The notes below the pieces were generated by a model. The model was not told the origin of the DNA. It searched no databases and was given only the letters and a program-made list of their open reading frames with translations. This document shows, piece after piece, positions 24,653 through 33,541 of a DNA stretch of 64,000 bases. Source of the DNA: Thermopolyspora flexuosa (GTDB taxonomy: Bacteria > Actinomycetota > Actinomycetes > Streptosporangiales > Streptosporangiaceae); assembly GCF_006716785.1 (NCBI RefSeq), contig NZ_VFPQ01000001.1, positions 744,001-808,000 of the forward strand, given 5' to 3'. The position numbers and the translations under genes were made by a program. The first letter of the stretch is position 1, and every line of letters begins with the position of its first letter.

Positions 24653-25483
24653 ATGAGTCGCCGGCCCGGACGACCGTCGCTGTTTTGGGAGGCGCTGGCC
24701 GTGGTGATCCTGCGGCCGTTGCTGTTCCTTCTGGTCAAGCGGGACTGGCGGGGGAGGATTCCGCGCGAGGGCGGCTGCATCATCGCGCTCAACCATCTGT
24801 CGAACATCGACCCGCTGCTCATCTCCCACTACCTGTACGTGAACGGGCGGTGGATGGTCTTCATGGTCAAGGAGAGCCTGTTCCGCTACCCCGTGCTCGG
24901 GTACGTGCTGCGCAAGCTGCGGCAGATCCCGGTCGCGCGCGGCCGGGCCGACGCGGCGGTGTCGCTCAAGCACGCCGAGGCGGCGCTGCGGGAGGGGGCG
25001 TGCGTGGTCGTCTACCCCGAGGGCACGGTCACCCGGGACCCCGACCTGTGGCCGATGGTCGGCAAGACCGGGGTGGCCCGGCTCGCGCTCGCCACCGGCG
25101 CGCCGGTGATCCCGGTCGCCCACTGGGGGGCGCAGGAGCTGCTGCCGTACGGCAAGGAGACGCGGCCCCGGCTGCTGCCGCGCAAGACCTTCCGCGTGCT
25201 CGCCGGGCCGCCCGTCGACCTGTCGAAGTACCAGGGGCAGCCGATCCGCGGCACCGTGCTCCGCGAGGCGACCGCCGACATCATGGCGGCGATCACCGCC
25301 CAGCTCGCCGAGCTGCGCGGGGAGAAGGCGCCCGACACGCCGTACGACATGAACCGGGCGCGTGCGGGCGAGGGCGCCCCGAACGGCTCCGCGAATGGCT
25401 CCGGGAACGGCTCGGCGGGTGAGGGCGCGACCGGCCCCGCGTCCGGATCGGCGGGCGACGCGGACAACGTCGCCCAGGCTTGA
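24653..25483 (+). CDS. plsC: 1-acyl-sn-glycerol-3-phosphate acyltransferase
   Basis: 276 residues from ATG 24653 after GGAGGGG. Catalytic block H-X4-D at His48...Asp53 ([11 protein letters not shown]), EGT motif in [12 protein letters not shown], and a hydrophobic N-terminal segment (residues 11-28). Acylates lysophosphatidate to phosphatidate at the membrane. The last ~45 residues are a low-complexity Gly/Ser/Asn/Ala tail ([15 protein letters not shown]) not required by the fold. Its stop codon overlaps the TGATG in front of gpsA: plsC and gpsA make sequential phospholipid precursors and are probably co-transcribed. Confidence 0.92.
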   Translation: MSRRPGRPSLFWEALAVVILRPLLFLLVKRDWRGRIPREGGCIIALNHLSNIDPLLISHYLYVNGRWMVFMVKESLFRYPVLGYVLRKLRQIPVARGRADAAVSLKHAEAALREGACVVVYPEGTVTRDPDLWPMVGKTGVARLALATGAPVIPVAHWGAQELLPYGKETRPRLLPRKTFRVLAGPPVDLSKYQGQPIRGTVLREATADIMAAITAQLAELRGEKAPDTPYDMNRARAGEGAPNGSANGSGNGSAGEGATGPASGSAGDADNVAQA

Positions 25484-25503
25484 TGACGTCGTACGGTGAG
25501 AAG

Positions 25504-26511
25504 ATGACCAAAGCCGCCGTTTTCGGATCCGGGTCCTGGGGGACCACGTTCGCGATGATCCTCGCCGAGGCGGGCACCCAGACGATCCTGTGGGGGCGCC
25601 GCGCCGAGGTGGTGGAGGCCATAGACAGGCGGCACGAGAACCCCGACTATCTGCCGGGCGTGCGGTTGCCCGACGGACTGCGGGCGACCACCGACCCCGC
25701 CGAGGCGATGGACGGGGCCGATCTGGTCGTGCTCGCCGTACCCGCCCAGACGCTCCGCGGCAACCTCGCCAGGTGGGTGCCGTACCTCCCGGACCACGCC
25801 GTGCTGGTGAGCCTGATGAAGGGCATCGAGCAGGGCACCTGCAAGCGGATGAGCGAGGTGATCTGCGAGGTCGCCGAGGTGCCGCTGGAGCGCGTCGCGG
25901 TGGTCTCCGGGCCCAACCTGGTGGGCGAGCTCGTGCAGCGGCAGCCCGCCGCCACCGTGGTCGCCTCGGTCGACCCGGTGGTGGCCAAGCGGCTCCAGGA
26001 GGCCTGCCACCTGCCCTGGTTCCGGCCGTACACCAACCCCGACGTGATCGGGGTCGAGCTGGGCGGCGCGGTGAAGAACGTGATCGCCCTCGCCGTGGGG
26101 GTGGCCGTCGGCATGGGGCTCGGCAACAACGTGGCCGCCACGCTGATGACCCGCGGCCTCGCCGAGATCTCCCGGCTCGGTGCGGCGCTCGGGGCCGACC
26201 CGCACACCTTCGCCGGGCTCGCCGGAATGGGCGACCTCATCGCCACCTGCACCTCGCCGCTGTCGCGCAACCGCACCTTCGGGGAGAACCTCGGCCGCGG
26301 CATGACGCTCGAGGAGGTCGTCGCCGTCACCAAGCAGACCGCCGAAGGGGTCAAGTCGTGTGAGTCGGTGCTCGAGCTCGCCCGCAAGCACGGCGTGGAG
26401 ATGCCGATCACCGAGGTCGTGGTGGGCGTGGTGCACGACGGGCTGTCCCCGCGCGAGGCCGCGATGCTGCTGATGTCACGCACCCCCAAGCCGGAACGGT
26501 ACGGCCTGTGA
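25504..26511 (+). CDS. gpsA: Glycerol-3-phosphate dehydrogenase (NAD(P)+)
   Basis: 335 residues from ATG 25504, preceded by GGTGAG; an in-frame ATG at 25483 (overlapping the plsC stop) would add seven residues. Rossmann motif FGSGSWG near the N-terminus, [28 protein letters not shown], catalytic lysine in [13 protein letters not shown], and [13 protein letters not shown]. Reduces dihydroxyacetone phosphate to glycerol-3-phosphate for phospholipid synthesis. Position between fbiD and ddl matches gpdA2 of M. tuberculosis. Confidence 0.94.
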   Translation: MTKAAVFGSGSWGTTFAMILAEAGTQTILWGRRAEVVEAIDRRHENPDYLPGVRLPDGLRATTDPAEAMDGADLVVLAVPAQTLRGNLARWVPYLPDHAVLVSLMKGIEQGTCKRMSEVICEVAEVPLERVAVVSGPNLVGELVQRQPAATVVASVDPVVAKRLQEACHLPWFRPYTNPDVIGVELGGAVKNVIALAVGVAVGMGLGNNVAATLMTRGLAEISRLGAALGADPHTFAGLAGMGDLIATCTSPLSRNRTFGENLGRGMTLEEVVAVTKQTAEGVKSCESVLELARKHGVEMPITEVVVGVVHDGLSPREAAMLLMSRTPKPERYGL

Positions 26512-26929
26512 CGGCGCCGCCCCTCGGCGGGGACTCCCGGGCGGTCGGCCTGCCGCCGTGCCCGGCCCCCGGCCACGAGCCGGCCGGGAGGCCGGTCCGG
26601 CGAGGTACGGCACGGCGCTTCGCCACCGTCGCCGGGCACGCCGCCGTGGCCGGGCCGTACCCGCGCGATCCGGCCGCGAACGCGTTCGCCTCCGCCGTGG
26701 CCGCCCCGGCGTTCTCCTCCGGCCGGGGCGCGCCCGCCCCGGCGTTCCTTTGCCGGTTCCCGGCCGTTCCGCGGGCGGGCGCGCACGCGCTCGCGTCCCG
26801 CCCGCTGCGAAAGGAAGCGGGGATTTTTCATCGGGATTGTGACGGCCGCACCCGACGCGCTGCCGTCCTTTGACACACGAGGACCGACATCCCGGTCTCA
26901 GGTATGACAGCGGGGTACATTCGGACATC
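26512..26929 (+). other. Gap between gpsA and ddl
   Basis: 418 bases. A GC-rich inverted repeat CCCGGCC (26561-26567)/GGCCGGG (26582-26588) may end gpsA. A frame starting with GTGA over the gpsA stop runs to 26873, but its product is Ala/Pro/Arg-rich without pattern and I do not call it. TTGACA at 26870-26875 has no -10 at proper distance. TACATT at 26916-26921 lies eight bases before the ddl ATG and may give a near-leaderless ddl transcript. Confidence 0.5.
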
Positions 26930-28042
26930 ATGAACGAGCAGCGCGAGAACCGGCGTGGGATCCGCGTCGCGGTCGTCTTCGGCGGGCGCAACTCCGAGCA
27001 CGCCGTCTCCATCATGGGTGCGGGCAGCGTGATCAAGGCACTCAACGAGTCCGGCTACGACGTGATCCCGATCGGGATCACCACGGACGGGCGATGGGTG
27101 CTCGCGTCCGAGAACCAGTCCTACGAGATCGAGGGCACCAAGCTGCCCGAGGTGGAGCACACCGGGGCCGAGCTCGCGCTGCCGTCGGGCGGCTCCGAGC
27201 TGGTCGTGCTGGAGCACGGGAAGTTCCCCGAGCTCCGCGACGTGGACGTGGTGTTCCCGCTGCTGCACGGCCCGTTCGGCGAGGACGGCACCATCCAGGG
27301 CCTGCTGGAGATGGCGGGCATGCGGTACATCGGCTCCGGCGTGCTCGCCAGCGCGGTCGGCATGGACAAGGCGTACATGAAGGCGCTGCTCAAGCACGCC
27401 GGGCTGCCGATCGGCGAGTACGTGGTGGTCCGGGACCGGGACTGGCGGCGCGACCGGGCCCGGGTGCTCAAGGAGGCCCAGGAGCTGGGCTGGCCGGTGT
27501 TCGTCAAGCCCGCGCGGGCCGGCTCGAGCCAGGGCATCTCCAAGGCGAACGACCTCGACGAGCTGGAGCGGGCGGTCGAGTTCGCCCGGCGGCACGACCC
27601 GAAGGTGCTCGTCGAGGCCGCGATCGTCGGCCGGGAGGTCGAGTGCGCGGTGCTCTCCCAGCTCGACGACGAGCCGCCGAAGGCGTCGCTGCCGGGGGAG
27701 ATCCTCGTCCACGGCGACCACGAGTTCTTCGACTTCGAGGCGAAGTACTACCCCGAGCAGATGTCACTCCGGGTGCCCGCGGACATCCCCGACGAGGCCG
27801 CGGAGCGGGTACGCGAGCTGGCGGTGCGCGCCTTCGAGGCGCTCGGCTGCGAGGGGCTCGCCCGGGTGGACTTCTTCTACCGGCCGGACGGCTCGCTCAT
27901 CCTCAACGAGATCAACACGCTGCCGGGGTTCACCTCGCTGTCGGTGGCGCCGCAGCTGTGGGCGGCGAGCGGGCTGTCCTACCCGGAGCTGCTCGACCAC
28001 CTGATCAAGCTCGCGCTCACCCGCCCGGTGGGCCTGCGCTGA
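26930..28042 (+). CDS. ddl: D-alanine-D-alanine ligase
   Basis: 370 residues from ATG 26930. ATP-grasp enzyme forming D-Ala-D-Ala for peptidoglycan. N-terminal VAVVFGGRNSEHAVSIMGAG, central FVKPARAGSSQGISKAN (ATP-binding lysine and Gly/Ser loop), FFDFEAKYYPEQ (substrate tyrosine region as in D-Ala-D-Ala rather than D-Ala-D-Lac ligases) and C-terminal RVDFFYRPDGSLILNEINTLPG with metal ligands Glu/Asn. Normal length. Equivalent of ddlA (Rv2981c) in the same neighbourhood. Confidence 0.95.
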   Translation: MNEQRENRRGIRVAVVFGGRNSEHAVSIMGAGSVIKALNESGYDVIPIGITTDGRWVLASENQSYEIEGTKLPEVEHTGAELALPSGGSELVVLEHGKFPELRDVDVVFPLLHGPFGEDGTIQGLLEMAGMRYIGSGVLASAVGMDKAYMKALLKHAGLPIGEYVVVRDRDWRRDRARVLKEAQELGWPVFVKPARAGSSQGISKANDLDELERAVEFARRHDPKVLVEAAIVGREVECAVLSQLDDEPPKASLPGEILVHGDHEFFDFEAKYYPEQMSLRVPADIPDEAAERVRELAVRAFEALGCEGLARVDFFYRPDGSLILNEINTLPGFTSLSVAPQLWAASGLSYPELLDHLIKLALTRPVGLR

Positions 28043-28080
28043 CCGCCGGGCGTCAGGGCGAGCGCCGTCGCCGTGCCGTA

Positions 28081-28130
28081 CCCGATGGGCCGTCCCGGAC
28101 GGCCGCGCCCGATGGGCCGTCCCGGACGGC
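28081..28130. repeat. Tandem 27-bp repeat with embedded palindrome
   Basis: CCCGATGGGCCGTCCCGGAC... starts at 28081 and again at 28108 (23 bases identical). Each copy contains the odd-centre palindrome GCCGTCC-C-GGACGGC, so both copies can fold. It lies in the convergent gap between ddl and the DUF3515 gene and may serve as a bidirectional terminator. Confidence 0.65.
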
Positions 28131-28159
28131 GCGGCGGCGGGCCGGCCCGGCGGGCCCGC

Positions 28160-28588
28160 TCAGTGCGGGAACGCCTTCTTGATCGGTTGGGCGAGGTCGA
28201 CCAGCACGTTGCCCGGGGTGTGCTCCCGGGAGATCGTCACCTCGATGTACGCCTCCCGGTCGACCGCGGTGAACAGGGTGGGCCGCTCCGGGTCGGCGAA
28301 CCAGGCGACGCCGTTCACCTCGGGCACCGTGTCGGTGGGGTTCATCGCGGCGGGGCGGGGCACGCCGCAGCGCAGCGCGATCTCGCCGTCGCCCCACACG
28401 GCGACGTACGGGGACTTCGGCGTCGTCTCGCCGCGCGCGGCGCCGTCGAGCTTCTGCGGCAGCTCACGCACGAGCCGCCGGCAGCCCTCGGCGGCCGCGC
28501 CCTCCGGTGTGGGCGGATCGATCCGGACCGGCCCGGAACAGCCGGCGACGACCAGCGCCGTCAGGACGACCGCGGCGACGACGCGCAC
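28160..28588 (-). CDS. DUF3515-family lipoprotein
   Basis: 142 residues from ATG... GTG-rich start MRVVAAVVLTALVVAGCSGP: a signal peptide with lipobox VVAGC, so a membrane-anchored extracytoplasmic lipoprotein (Cys17). The mature part (GCRRLVRELPQKLDG, VAVWGDGEIALRCGVPRPAA, VNGVAWFADP, YIEVTISREHTPGNVLVDL) is the DUF3515 pattern; Rv2980 next to ddlA belongs to the same family. Two mature cysteines could form a disulfide. Function unknown. Confidence 0.85.
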   Translation of the reverse strand: MRVVAAVVLTALVVAGCSGPVRIDPPTPEGAAAEGCRRLVRELPQKLDGAARGETTPKSPYVAVWGDGEIALRCGVPRPAAMNPTDTVPEVNGVAWFADPERPTLFTAVDREAYIEVTISREHTPGNVLVDLAQPIKKAFPH

Positions 28589-28606
28589 CCCTGCCCCCTT
28601 GCATGC

Positions 28607-28840
28607 TCAGATGTGCACTATCGGACAGGTAAGGGTACGCGTGATGCCCTCGACGGCCTGAATCCGGGCCACCACGAGCTTGCCGAGCTCGTCGACGTCG
28701 CGGGCCTCGGCCCGGACGATCACGTCGTACGGGCCGGTCACGTCCTCGGCCTGGGTGACCCCGGCGATCTCAGCGATCTGACGGGCGACCTCGGCGGCCT
28801 TCCCGACCTCGGTCTGGATGAGGATGTAGGCCTGCACCAT
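28607..28840 (-). CDS. Stand-alone AsnC/Lrp ligand-binding (RAM) domain protein
   Basis: 77 residues from ATG 28840: MVQAYILIQTEVGKAAEVAR, GVTQAEDVTGPYDVIVRAEA, TRTLTCPIVHI. This is the RAM effector domain of Lrp/AsnC regulators without the DNA-binding HTH. Such stand-alone RAM proteins bind amino acids or modulate full-length Lrp partners. It lies 18 bases upstream of (and on the same strand as) the DUF3515 gene, so the two may share a transcript, and is divergent from thiL. Confidence 0.9.
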   Translation of the reverse strand: MVQAYILIQTEVGKAAEVARQIAEIAGVTQAEDVTGPYDVIVRAEARDVDELGKLVVARIQAVEGITRTLTCPIVHI

Positions 28841-28939
28841 CGTTTCCCTCCCGCGCGCTGAGCTGCTGCGTCGGCATCGAGAGCCGGAGCGCCACGGTAC
28901 ATCGAAAGCACCCGGAGGTGTAAGATCAAAATCGGGGAT

Positions 28940-29866
28940 TTGGGCGAATTTGGGGTTATTAATCGCATTACAGGTCGATTAACACAGGGGCCGGACGTCC
29001 TGCTCGGTCCCGGCGACGACGCCGCGGTGCTCGCCGCCCCGGACGGCCGGGTCGCGGTCACCACCGACCTGCTCGTCGAGGGCCGCCATTTCCGCCGCGA
29101 CTGGTCGAGCGGATACGACATCGGGCGCAAGGCGGCCGCGCAGAACCTCGCCGACGTGGCCGCGATGGGCGCCCGCCCGACCGCGCTCGTCGTCGGCCTC
29201 GGCATCCCCGCCGACACCCCCGTGGCCTGGCTCGACGCGCTCACCGACGGCATGCGGGACGAATGCGCCGAGGTCGGGGCGAGCGTCGCGGGCGGCGACA
29301 TCGTGCGCGCCGACCTGGTCGTGCTCGGCGTCACCGCGCTCGGCGACCTGGGCGGACGCCCCCCGGTCACCCGGTCCGGGGCGCGGCCCGGGCAGCTCGT
29401 CGCGGTCACCGGCCGGCTGGGGTACGCCGCCGCCGGGCTGGCCCTGCTGCAGGCCGGGCACGCCACCGAGGAGTTCGCCGAGCTCGTGGCGGCGCATCGC
29501 CGTCCCCGCCCGCCGTACCGGCGCGGGCCGGAGGCGGCGGAGCTGGGGGCGACCGCGATGCTCGACGTCAGCGACGGGCTGGTGCAGGACCTCGGGCACA
29601 TCGCCGCGGCCTCCGGGGTCGGCGTGGCGGTGGATCCGGAGGCGCTGCCCGTGCCGGAGACGATGCGGGCGGCCGCCGCGGCGCTCGGGGCCGACCCGCT
29701 CGACTGGGTGCTGGGCGGCGGCGAGGACCACGCGCTCGCCGCGGTCTTTCCCGCCGGTACGGCACTGCCGGACGAATGGCGGGTGATCGGCCGGGTGGTC
29801 GAGGGCGGCGGCGTGCAGGTCGCCGGACGTGCCGCGGGACGCGCCGGTTGGGATCATTTCCGGTAA
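28940..29866 (+). CDS. thiL: Thiamine-monophosphate kinase
   Basis: 308 residues from TTG 28940. Phosphorylates thiamine monophosphate to the diphosphate cofactor. Landmarks: LLGPGDDAAVLAAP (metal/nucleotide aspartates), TTDLLVEGRHFRRDWSSGYD, GRKAAAQNLADVAAMGARPT, MLDVSDGLVQDLGHIA, LGGGEDHALAAVFP. The start is odd: GGAGGTG at 28914-28920 is 19 bases before the TTG, while relatives begin a few residues earlier (IGDLGEFG), where the frame has ATC codons but no standard start. The first 15 codons are AT-rich and include a TTA leucine codon (Leu14). Confidence 0.92.
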   Translation: MGEFGVINRITGRLTQGPDVLLGPGDDAAVLAAPDGRVAVTTDLLVEGRHFRRDWSSGYDIGRKAAAQNLADVAAMGARPTALVVGLGIPADTPVAWLDALTDGMRDECAEVGASVAGGDIVRADLVVLGVTALGDLGGRPPVTRSGARPGQLVAVTGRLGYAAAGLALLQAGHATEEFAELVAAHRRPRPPYRRGPEAAELGATAMLDVSDGLVQDLGHIAAASGVGVAVDPEALPVPETMRAAAAALGADPLDWVLGGGEDHALAAVFPAGTALPDEWRVIGRVVEGGGVQVAGRAAGRAGWDHFR

Positions 29867-29946
29867 AAGGCCCATTGTTTTCGCCGGAATTTGTTACGAA
29901 TGTGATGAGAGATGCGGCAGTAGTGATGTAGACCAAAGGGGTCGTT

Positions 29947-30855
29947 ATGGGCCGAAGCGGAGTTCCCTGGGAAGGGGATACTCCGTACTGGAGCCAAGGG
30001 CCGTATCGGTACCGGCGCCAGGGGACATATGCGCCGCTGACCACCACCGTGCCGCACCGGCCCCGCCGGCTGCGGGCGACGCTGCTGCTCGTCACGGCGT
30101 TCGTCGCCACCGTCACCGCGGTGATCTCCGGCGTCCGGCTGGTCGCGGATCTGAACCGTCCGGCCGGGGCGCCCTCGGACCTCGGGGACGTGCCGCCGTG
30201 CCCGCCGAACAGCGGCTGCTCGGCGCTGTTCCCGCCGCGGGCCACCCCGGCGGGCACCGGCACGCCCGTGCCCACCGGCGAGCCGGCCGGCGGGGCGAGC
30301 GCGGCGCCGAGCGGGAGCCCGACCGCGCCGGACACCGCCGAGCCGCCCACCCCGGTGCCGAGCCCGCGCGGGAGCCGTACCGCCACCGCGCGGCCCTCGC
30401 CGAAGCCGAGCCCGACCGGGACCGCCCGCGACTCCGGGGTGCGGCTGCGGCCCAGCCCGTCGCCCACGCCGCCGCGCACCGCGAGCCCGTCGCCCCGGCC
30501 CACCGACCCGGAGCCGGAGCCGACCCGGACCGAGCGGCCCCCGCTCCAGGCGGTGGTGAAGTTCATCGTGCTCGGCGCGCGGGACGGCCGGTACTCCGCC
30601 GAGATCGCCATCGGCAACGACGGGAGCGGCGACCTGGACGGCTGGGAGATCAGCCTGCCGATCGACGGCCGGGTGCTCGCCGTGGACGGCGCGCGGGCGG
30701 TGCAGCGCGGCGACACGCTCGTGCTGCGCTCGGCCGAGCCGGTCCCGTCCGGCGGCGGCGTCGCGGTGCGCATCACCGTGCGCGGCGAGCCGACCGAGCC
30801 GGAGTTCTGCCGGCTGCGCGGCGGGAGCTGCCGGATCCTGCCGGACCGCGGGTGA
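29947..30855 (+). CDS. Membrane-anchored protein with CBM2-like C-terminal domain
   Basis: 302 residues from ATG 29947. A Tyr/Arg-rich cytoplasmic N-terminus of ~45 residues is followed by one membrane segment (LLLVTAFVATVTAVISGVRL, ~48-67). A ~120-residue extracellular linker very rich in Pro, Ser and Thr follows. The C-terminal ~95-residue beta domain (VKFIVLGARDGRYSAEIAIG, GDLDGWEISLPIDG) looks like the cellulose-binding CBM2 fold, where GW in 'DGW' is the usual conserved Trp. Other surface-binding aromatics are not evident, so sugar binding is doubtful. Two Cys near the C-terminus (CRLRGGSC) may pair. Function unknown. Confidence 0.65.
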   Translation: MGRSGVPWEGDTPYWSQGPYRYRRQGTYAPLTTTVPHRPRRLRATLLLVTAFVATVTAVISGVRLVADLNRPAGAPSDLGDVPPCPPNSGCSALFPPRATPAGTGTPVPTGEPAGGASAAPSGSPTAPDTAEPPTPVPSPRGSRTATARPSPKPSPTGTARDSGVRLRPSPSPTPPRTASPSPRPTDPEPEPTRTERPPLQAVVKFIVLGARDGRYSAEIAIGNDGSGDLDGWEISLPIDGRVLAVDGARAVQRGDTLVLRSAEPVPSGGGVAVRITVRGEPTEPEFCRLRGGSCRILPDRG

Positions 30856-30890
30856 GTGCACCCGGCTCCGGCAGCCCGCGGGAACAGGAT

Positions 30891-30914
30891 CACATCCGGA
30901 TTTGATTGGATGTG
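30891..30914. promoter_or_regulatory. Dyad upstream of thiD
   Basis: CACATCC (30891-30897) and GGATGTG (30908-30914) form a 7-bp inverted repeat with a 10-nt AT-rich spacer, immediately before the thiD start. No TPP riboswitch was found here. Possible operator. Confidence 0.35.
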
Positions 30915-30917
30915 GGC

Positions 30918-31709
30918 ATGATTCCTCCACGCGTGCTCACGATCGCCGGCTCGGATTCGGGGGGAGGCGCCGGAATCCAGGCCGACCTGAAGACCATGCT
31001 CGCCCTCGGCGTGCACGGCATGAGCGCGATCGTCGCGGTGACCGCGCAGAACTCGCTCGGCGTGCAGGGCTACTGGGAGCTGCCGCCGGAGGCCGTGCGG
31101 GCCCAGCTCGACTCGGTGCTCGGCGACATCGGCGCCCAGGCGGTGAAGACCGGCATGCTCGCCTCGACCGTGCTCGTGGAGACCGTCGCCGAGGTGCTCG
31201 CGGGCCTCGACGCGCCGGTCGTGGTCGACCCGGTGGGCGTCTCCAAGCACGGGGATCCGCTGCTCGAGCCCGACGCGGTGGAGACCGTGCGGACCCGGCT
31301 GCTGCCCACCGCCACCGTGGTCACCCCCAACCTGTACGAGGTCGAGCAGCTCACCGGCATCACCGTGGACGACGAGCGTGACCTGCGCCGGGCCGCCGAC
31401 GCCATCCTCGAGCTGGGGCCGCGCTGGGTGCTGGTCAAGGGCGGCCACCTGCCCGGCGACCCGGTGGACCTGCTCACCGACGGGACCGAGGAGCACCGCT
31501 TCTCCGCGCCGCGCGTCGACACCCGGCACACCCACGGCACCGGCTGCACGCTCGCCTCGGCGATCGCCTCGTACCTCGCCCTCGGGGAGGACGTGCCGGG
31601 CGCGGTCGGCAAGGCGAAGGAGTACATCACCGGGGCGATCAGGCACGGGTTCCCGCTGGGTTCGGGCATCGGCCCGGTCGACCACGCCTGGCGGTGGCGT
31701 TCCCGGTGA
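30918..31709 (+). CDS. thiD: Hydroxymethylpyrimidine / HMP-phosphate kinase
   Basis: 263 residues from ATG 30918 (GTG 30912 and TTG 30906 are in-frame alternatives). Ribokinase-like fold: [20 protein letters not shown] (substrate-binding start), [40 protein letters not shown], and [20 protein letters not shown] with the catalytic GTGC Cys/anion hole. Phosphorylates the pyrimidine precursor of thiamine twice. With thiL 2 kb upstream it forms a loose thiamine group; no other thi genes are present. Confidence 0.93.
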   Translation: MIPPRVLTIAGSDSGGGAGIQADLKTMLALGVHGMSAIVAVTAQNSLGVQGYWELPPEAVRAQLDSVLGDIGAQAVKTGMLASTVLVETVAEVLAGLDAPVVVDPVGVSKHGDPLLEPDAVETVRTRLLPTATVVTPNLYEVEQLTGITVDDERDLRRAADAILELGPRWVLVKGGHLPGDPVDLLTDGTEEHRFSAPRVDTRHTHGTGCTLASAIASYLALGEDVPGAVGKAKEYITGAIRHGFPLGSGIGPVDHAWRWRSR

Positions 31710-31875
31710 TTTCCGTTCTGACCTGGGAACTCATTGTGTCGCGGGGTCTGTTTCCGGGCCGGCGGCGGTCCCAAATCACCTCATCGCCTCCGGCCGAAAT
31801 ACGTGAGTTTCCCTGACAAATCGGTGCTCGCGCTGCTACAACATGTCGTCAGGTTTGCCAACGGAAGGGTTCGAC

Positions 31876-33393
31876 ATGGGGAGCAGCACGGGAAGCGGAC
31901 CTCGACGACGGCGTGAGCGCGGGTCGGCGGAGGGGCCGGGCTGGAGTGAGCCCGCCGCCGGCTGGACCGACGCATCCGACCGGTCGCCGTACGACCCGCG
32001 CTCCCGCGCCTCGGATGTCCCGGGGGAGGACACCGACCCGCTCGACGCGCTCAAGCAGGACACGCCCTACCACCGGCCCTACGTGAGTCAGGGCGCCGAG
32101 GCCGCGGACGGGGCCGTCGCGTCCGGGGACGACCCGTACAGCGGTGCGGGTTGGGAAAACGCTTACCTGACCCGGCGTATCGAGGACGGCGCCGACGCGC
32201 ACCAGGGCGCGAGCCCCGCGACCGGCGACGTGCTCGCGGGCGGGTACGGCAAGGCCGCGTCCGCGGCGCCGGACCATGTCGATCCGTACGGGGGGCATGA
32301 GACGCGGCACCTGACGGATCCGGGGTATGCGGGGCCGGACTACGGGCCGAGCACCGGGGAGATGGCCGCGGTCGGTTACGGCTCCGGTACGGACGGATCG
32401 GCAGGGGACCACCGCGGTAACGAGACACAGCGCCTCGCGGACCCCGCGTTCGCGGACGCGGACTACGGGCCGAGCACCGGCATGATCGCCCCGGTGACCT
32501 ACGCCCGGGACGCGGGCGGGCCGGAGCGCGCCGGCGGGTACGGCGGGCACGAGACGCTGCGCCTGCCCGACGAGGGCCTGGACGACGACTTCGGGCCGAG
32601 GACGGGGATGATCGCCCCGGTGGCGTACGACCGCGACGCGGACGGGGCGGCCAACCGGACGCAGATGATCGACACCGGGCCGCGCGGCGGCACGGCGGGC
32701 GGCGACGCCGAGGCGGGCGCGCGCCGTACCGGGGACGGGGGGCCGGGGCGCCGCGGCTTCCTCGGCTCCGGCTGGCGGGGCGGCCCCGACCCGGACGAGG
32801 AGGAGAAACCGCGCCGACGCCGGCGCGGCGGCCTGATCGCCGCCGCGGCCGCGGTGGTGCTGCTCGCGGTCGCCGGGTTCTGGGTCGTGGGCGGCGACGA
32901 CACGCCGGACTGCGCCGCCGGGGACGTGCGCTGCGTGAGCAAGGCGAACTCCAGCACCCCGTCCGCCGAACCGAGCGGGACCGCGGAGACCGGCGAACCC
33001 GCCGAGGACGACGAGCCCGCCGCGGGCGAGGAGGACCCCGCGGCCGAGGAGACGGCCGAGCCCACGCCGACCGCGACGACGCCTCCGGCGACCGCCAACC
33101 CGCGGCCCCCGGCGCGGCCGAGCGCCACGCCCCGGGAGAGCCGTCCGGCCCGGACCAAGGCCAGCGAGAGCTCGGTCAGCGAGGACCTGCCGAGCGAGGA
33201 GCCCTCGGCCTCGTCCACGGAGGAGGAGGAGAGCCTGACCGGCGACGCCTCCGGCAACCGGCCGGGGCCCACGAGCGAGCCGACCCAGCCGCGGGTGGAG
33301 CCCAGCCCGCCCGAGCAGCCCATCGAGGAGGAGCCGCCGCAGGAGGAGGACCGCGGCGGTGGCGGCTGGTTCGACTGGCTCCGCCCACGCTGA
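31876..33393 (+). CDS. Disordered single-pass membrane protein with four internal repeats
   Basis: 505 residues from ATG 31876 (GGAAGGG upstream). The N-terminal ~318 residues are hydrophilic and Gly/Asp-rich, and contain four ~35-44-residue repeats (about 94-126, 138-170, 180-212, 222-254). Each has a core such as GHETxxL-DPG ... DYGPSTGMIAPVxYxRD; a partial fifth copy is NRTQMID (260-266). Basic stop-transfer residues KPRRRRRGG precede one membrane span (LIAAAAAVVLLAVAGFWVVG, ~320-339). Outside are a short loop with two Cys (DCAAGDVRC), a ~130-residue acidic Ser/Thr/Pro/Glu tail, and the end GGGGWFDWLRPR. No enzyme domain. The repeated Thr motifs look like kinase targets or FHA-docking sites; that is inference. 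Function unknown. Confidence 0.75.
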   Translation: MGSSTGSGPRRRRERGSAEGPGWSEPAAGWTDASDRSPYDPRSRASDVPGEDTDPLDALKQDTPYHRPYVSQGAEAADGAVASGDDPYSGAGWENAYLTRRIEDGADAHQGASPATGDVLAGGYGKAASAAPDHVDPYGGHETRHLTDPGYAGPDYGPSTGEMAAVGYGSGTDGSAGDHRGNETQRLADPAFADADYGPSTGMIAPVTYARDAGGPERAGGYGGHETLRLPDEGLDDDFGPRTGMIAPVAYDRDADGAANRTQMIDTGPRGGTAGGDAEAGARRTGDGGPGRRGFLGSGWRGGPDPDEEEKPRRRRRGGLIAAAAAVVLLAVAGFWVVGGDDTPDCAAGDVRCVSKANSSTPSAEPSGTAETGEPAEDDEPAAGEEDPAAEETAEPTPTATTPPATANPRPPARPSATPRESRPARTKASESSVSEDLPSEEPSASSTEEEESLTGDASGNRPGPTSEPTQPRVEPSPPEQPIEEEPPQEEDRGGGGWFDWLRPR

Positions 33394-33490
33394 TCGGCCC
33401 GCAGAGGACTCATCGAGGCGCGTACGGCGGTACGCCGCGCGGGAGGGGTACGGCCCGGCGCCGACGACGGCGTCGGGCCGTACGTCATCG

Positions 33491-33541
33491 CCGGGGAACA
33501 CGGCCGGGGAACACGGCCGGGAACACGCCGAGGAAACACAG
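33491..33541. repeat. 13-bp tandem repeat (GGGGAACACGGCC type)
   Basis: Four degenerate tandem copies: CCGGGGAACACGG at 33491 and 33504, then CCGGGAACACGC and CGAGGAAACACA. They lie in the 390-base convergent gap (33394-33783) between the repeat-bearing membrane protein and rpmB. No gene is visible in the rest of that gap. Confidence 0.6.

Noticed and set aside
26508-26873. Plus-strand frame overlapping the gpsA stop as GTGA
   Set aside because: Ala/Pro/Arg/Gly-rich with no pattern or homology recalled; ordinary high-GC open frame.
26870-26908. TTGACA/TATGAC as the ddl promoter
   Set aside because: Spacer is 27 bases, too long for sigma-70-type recognition.
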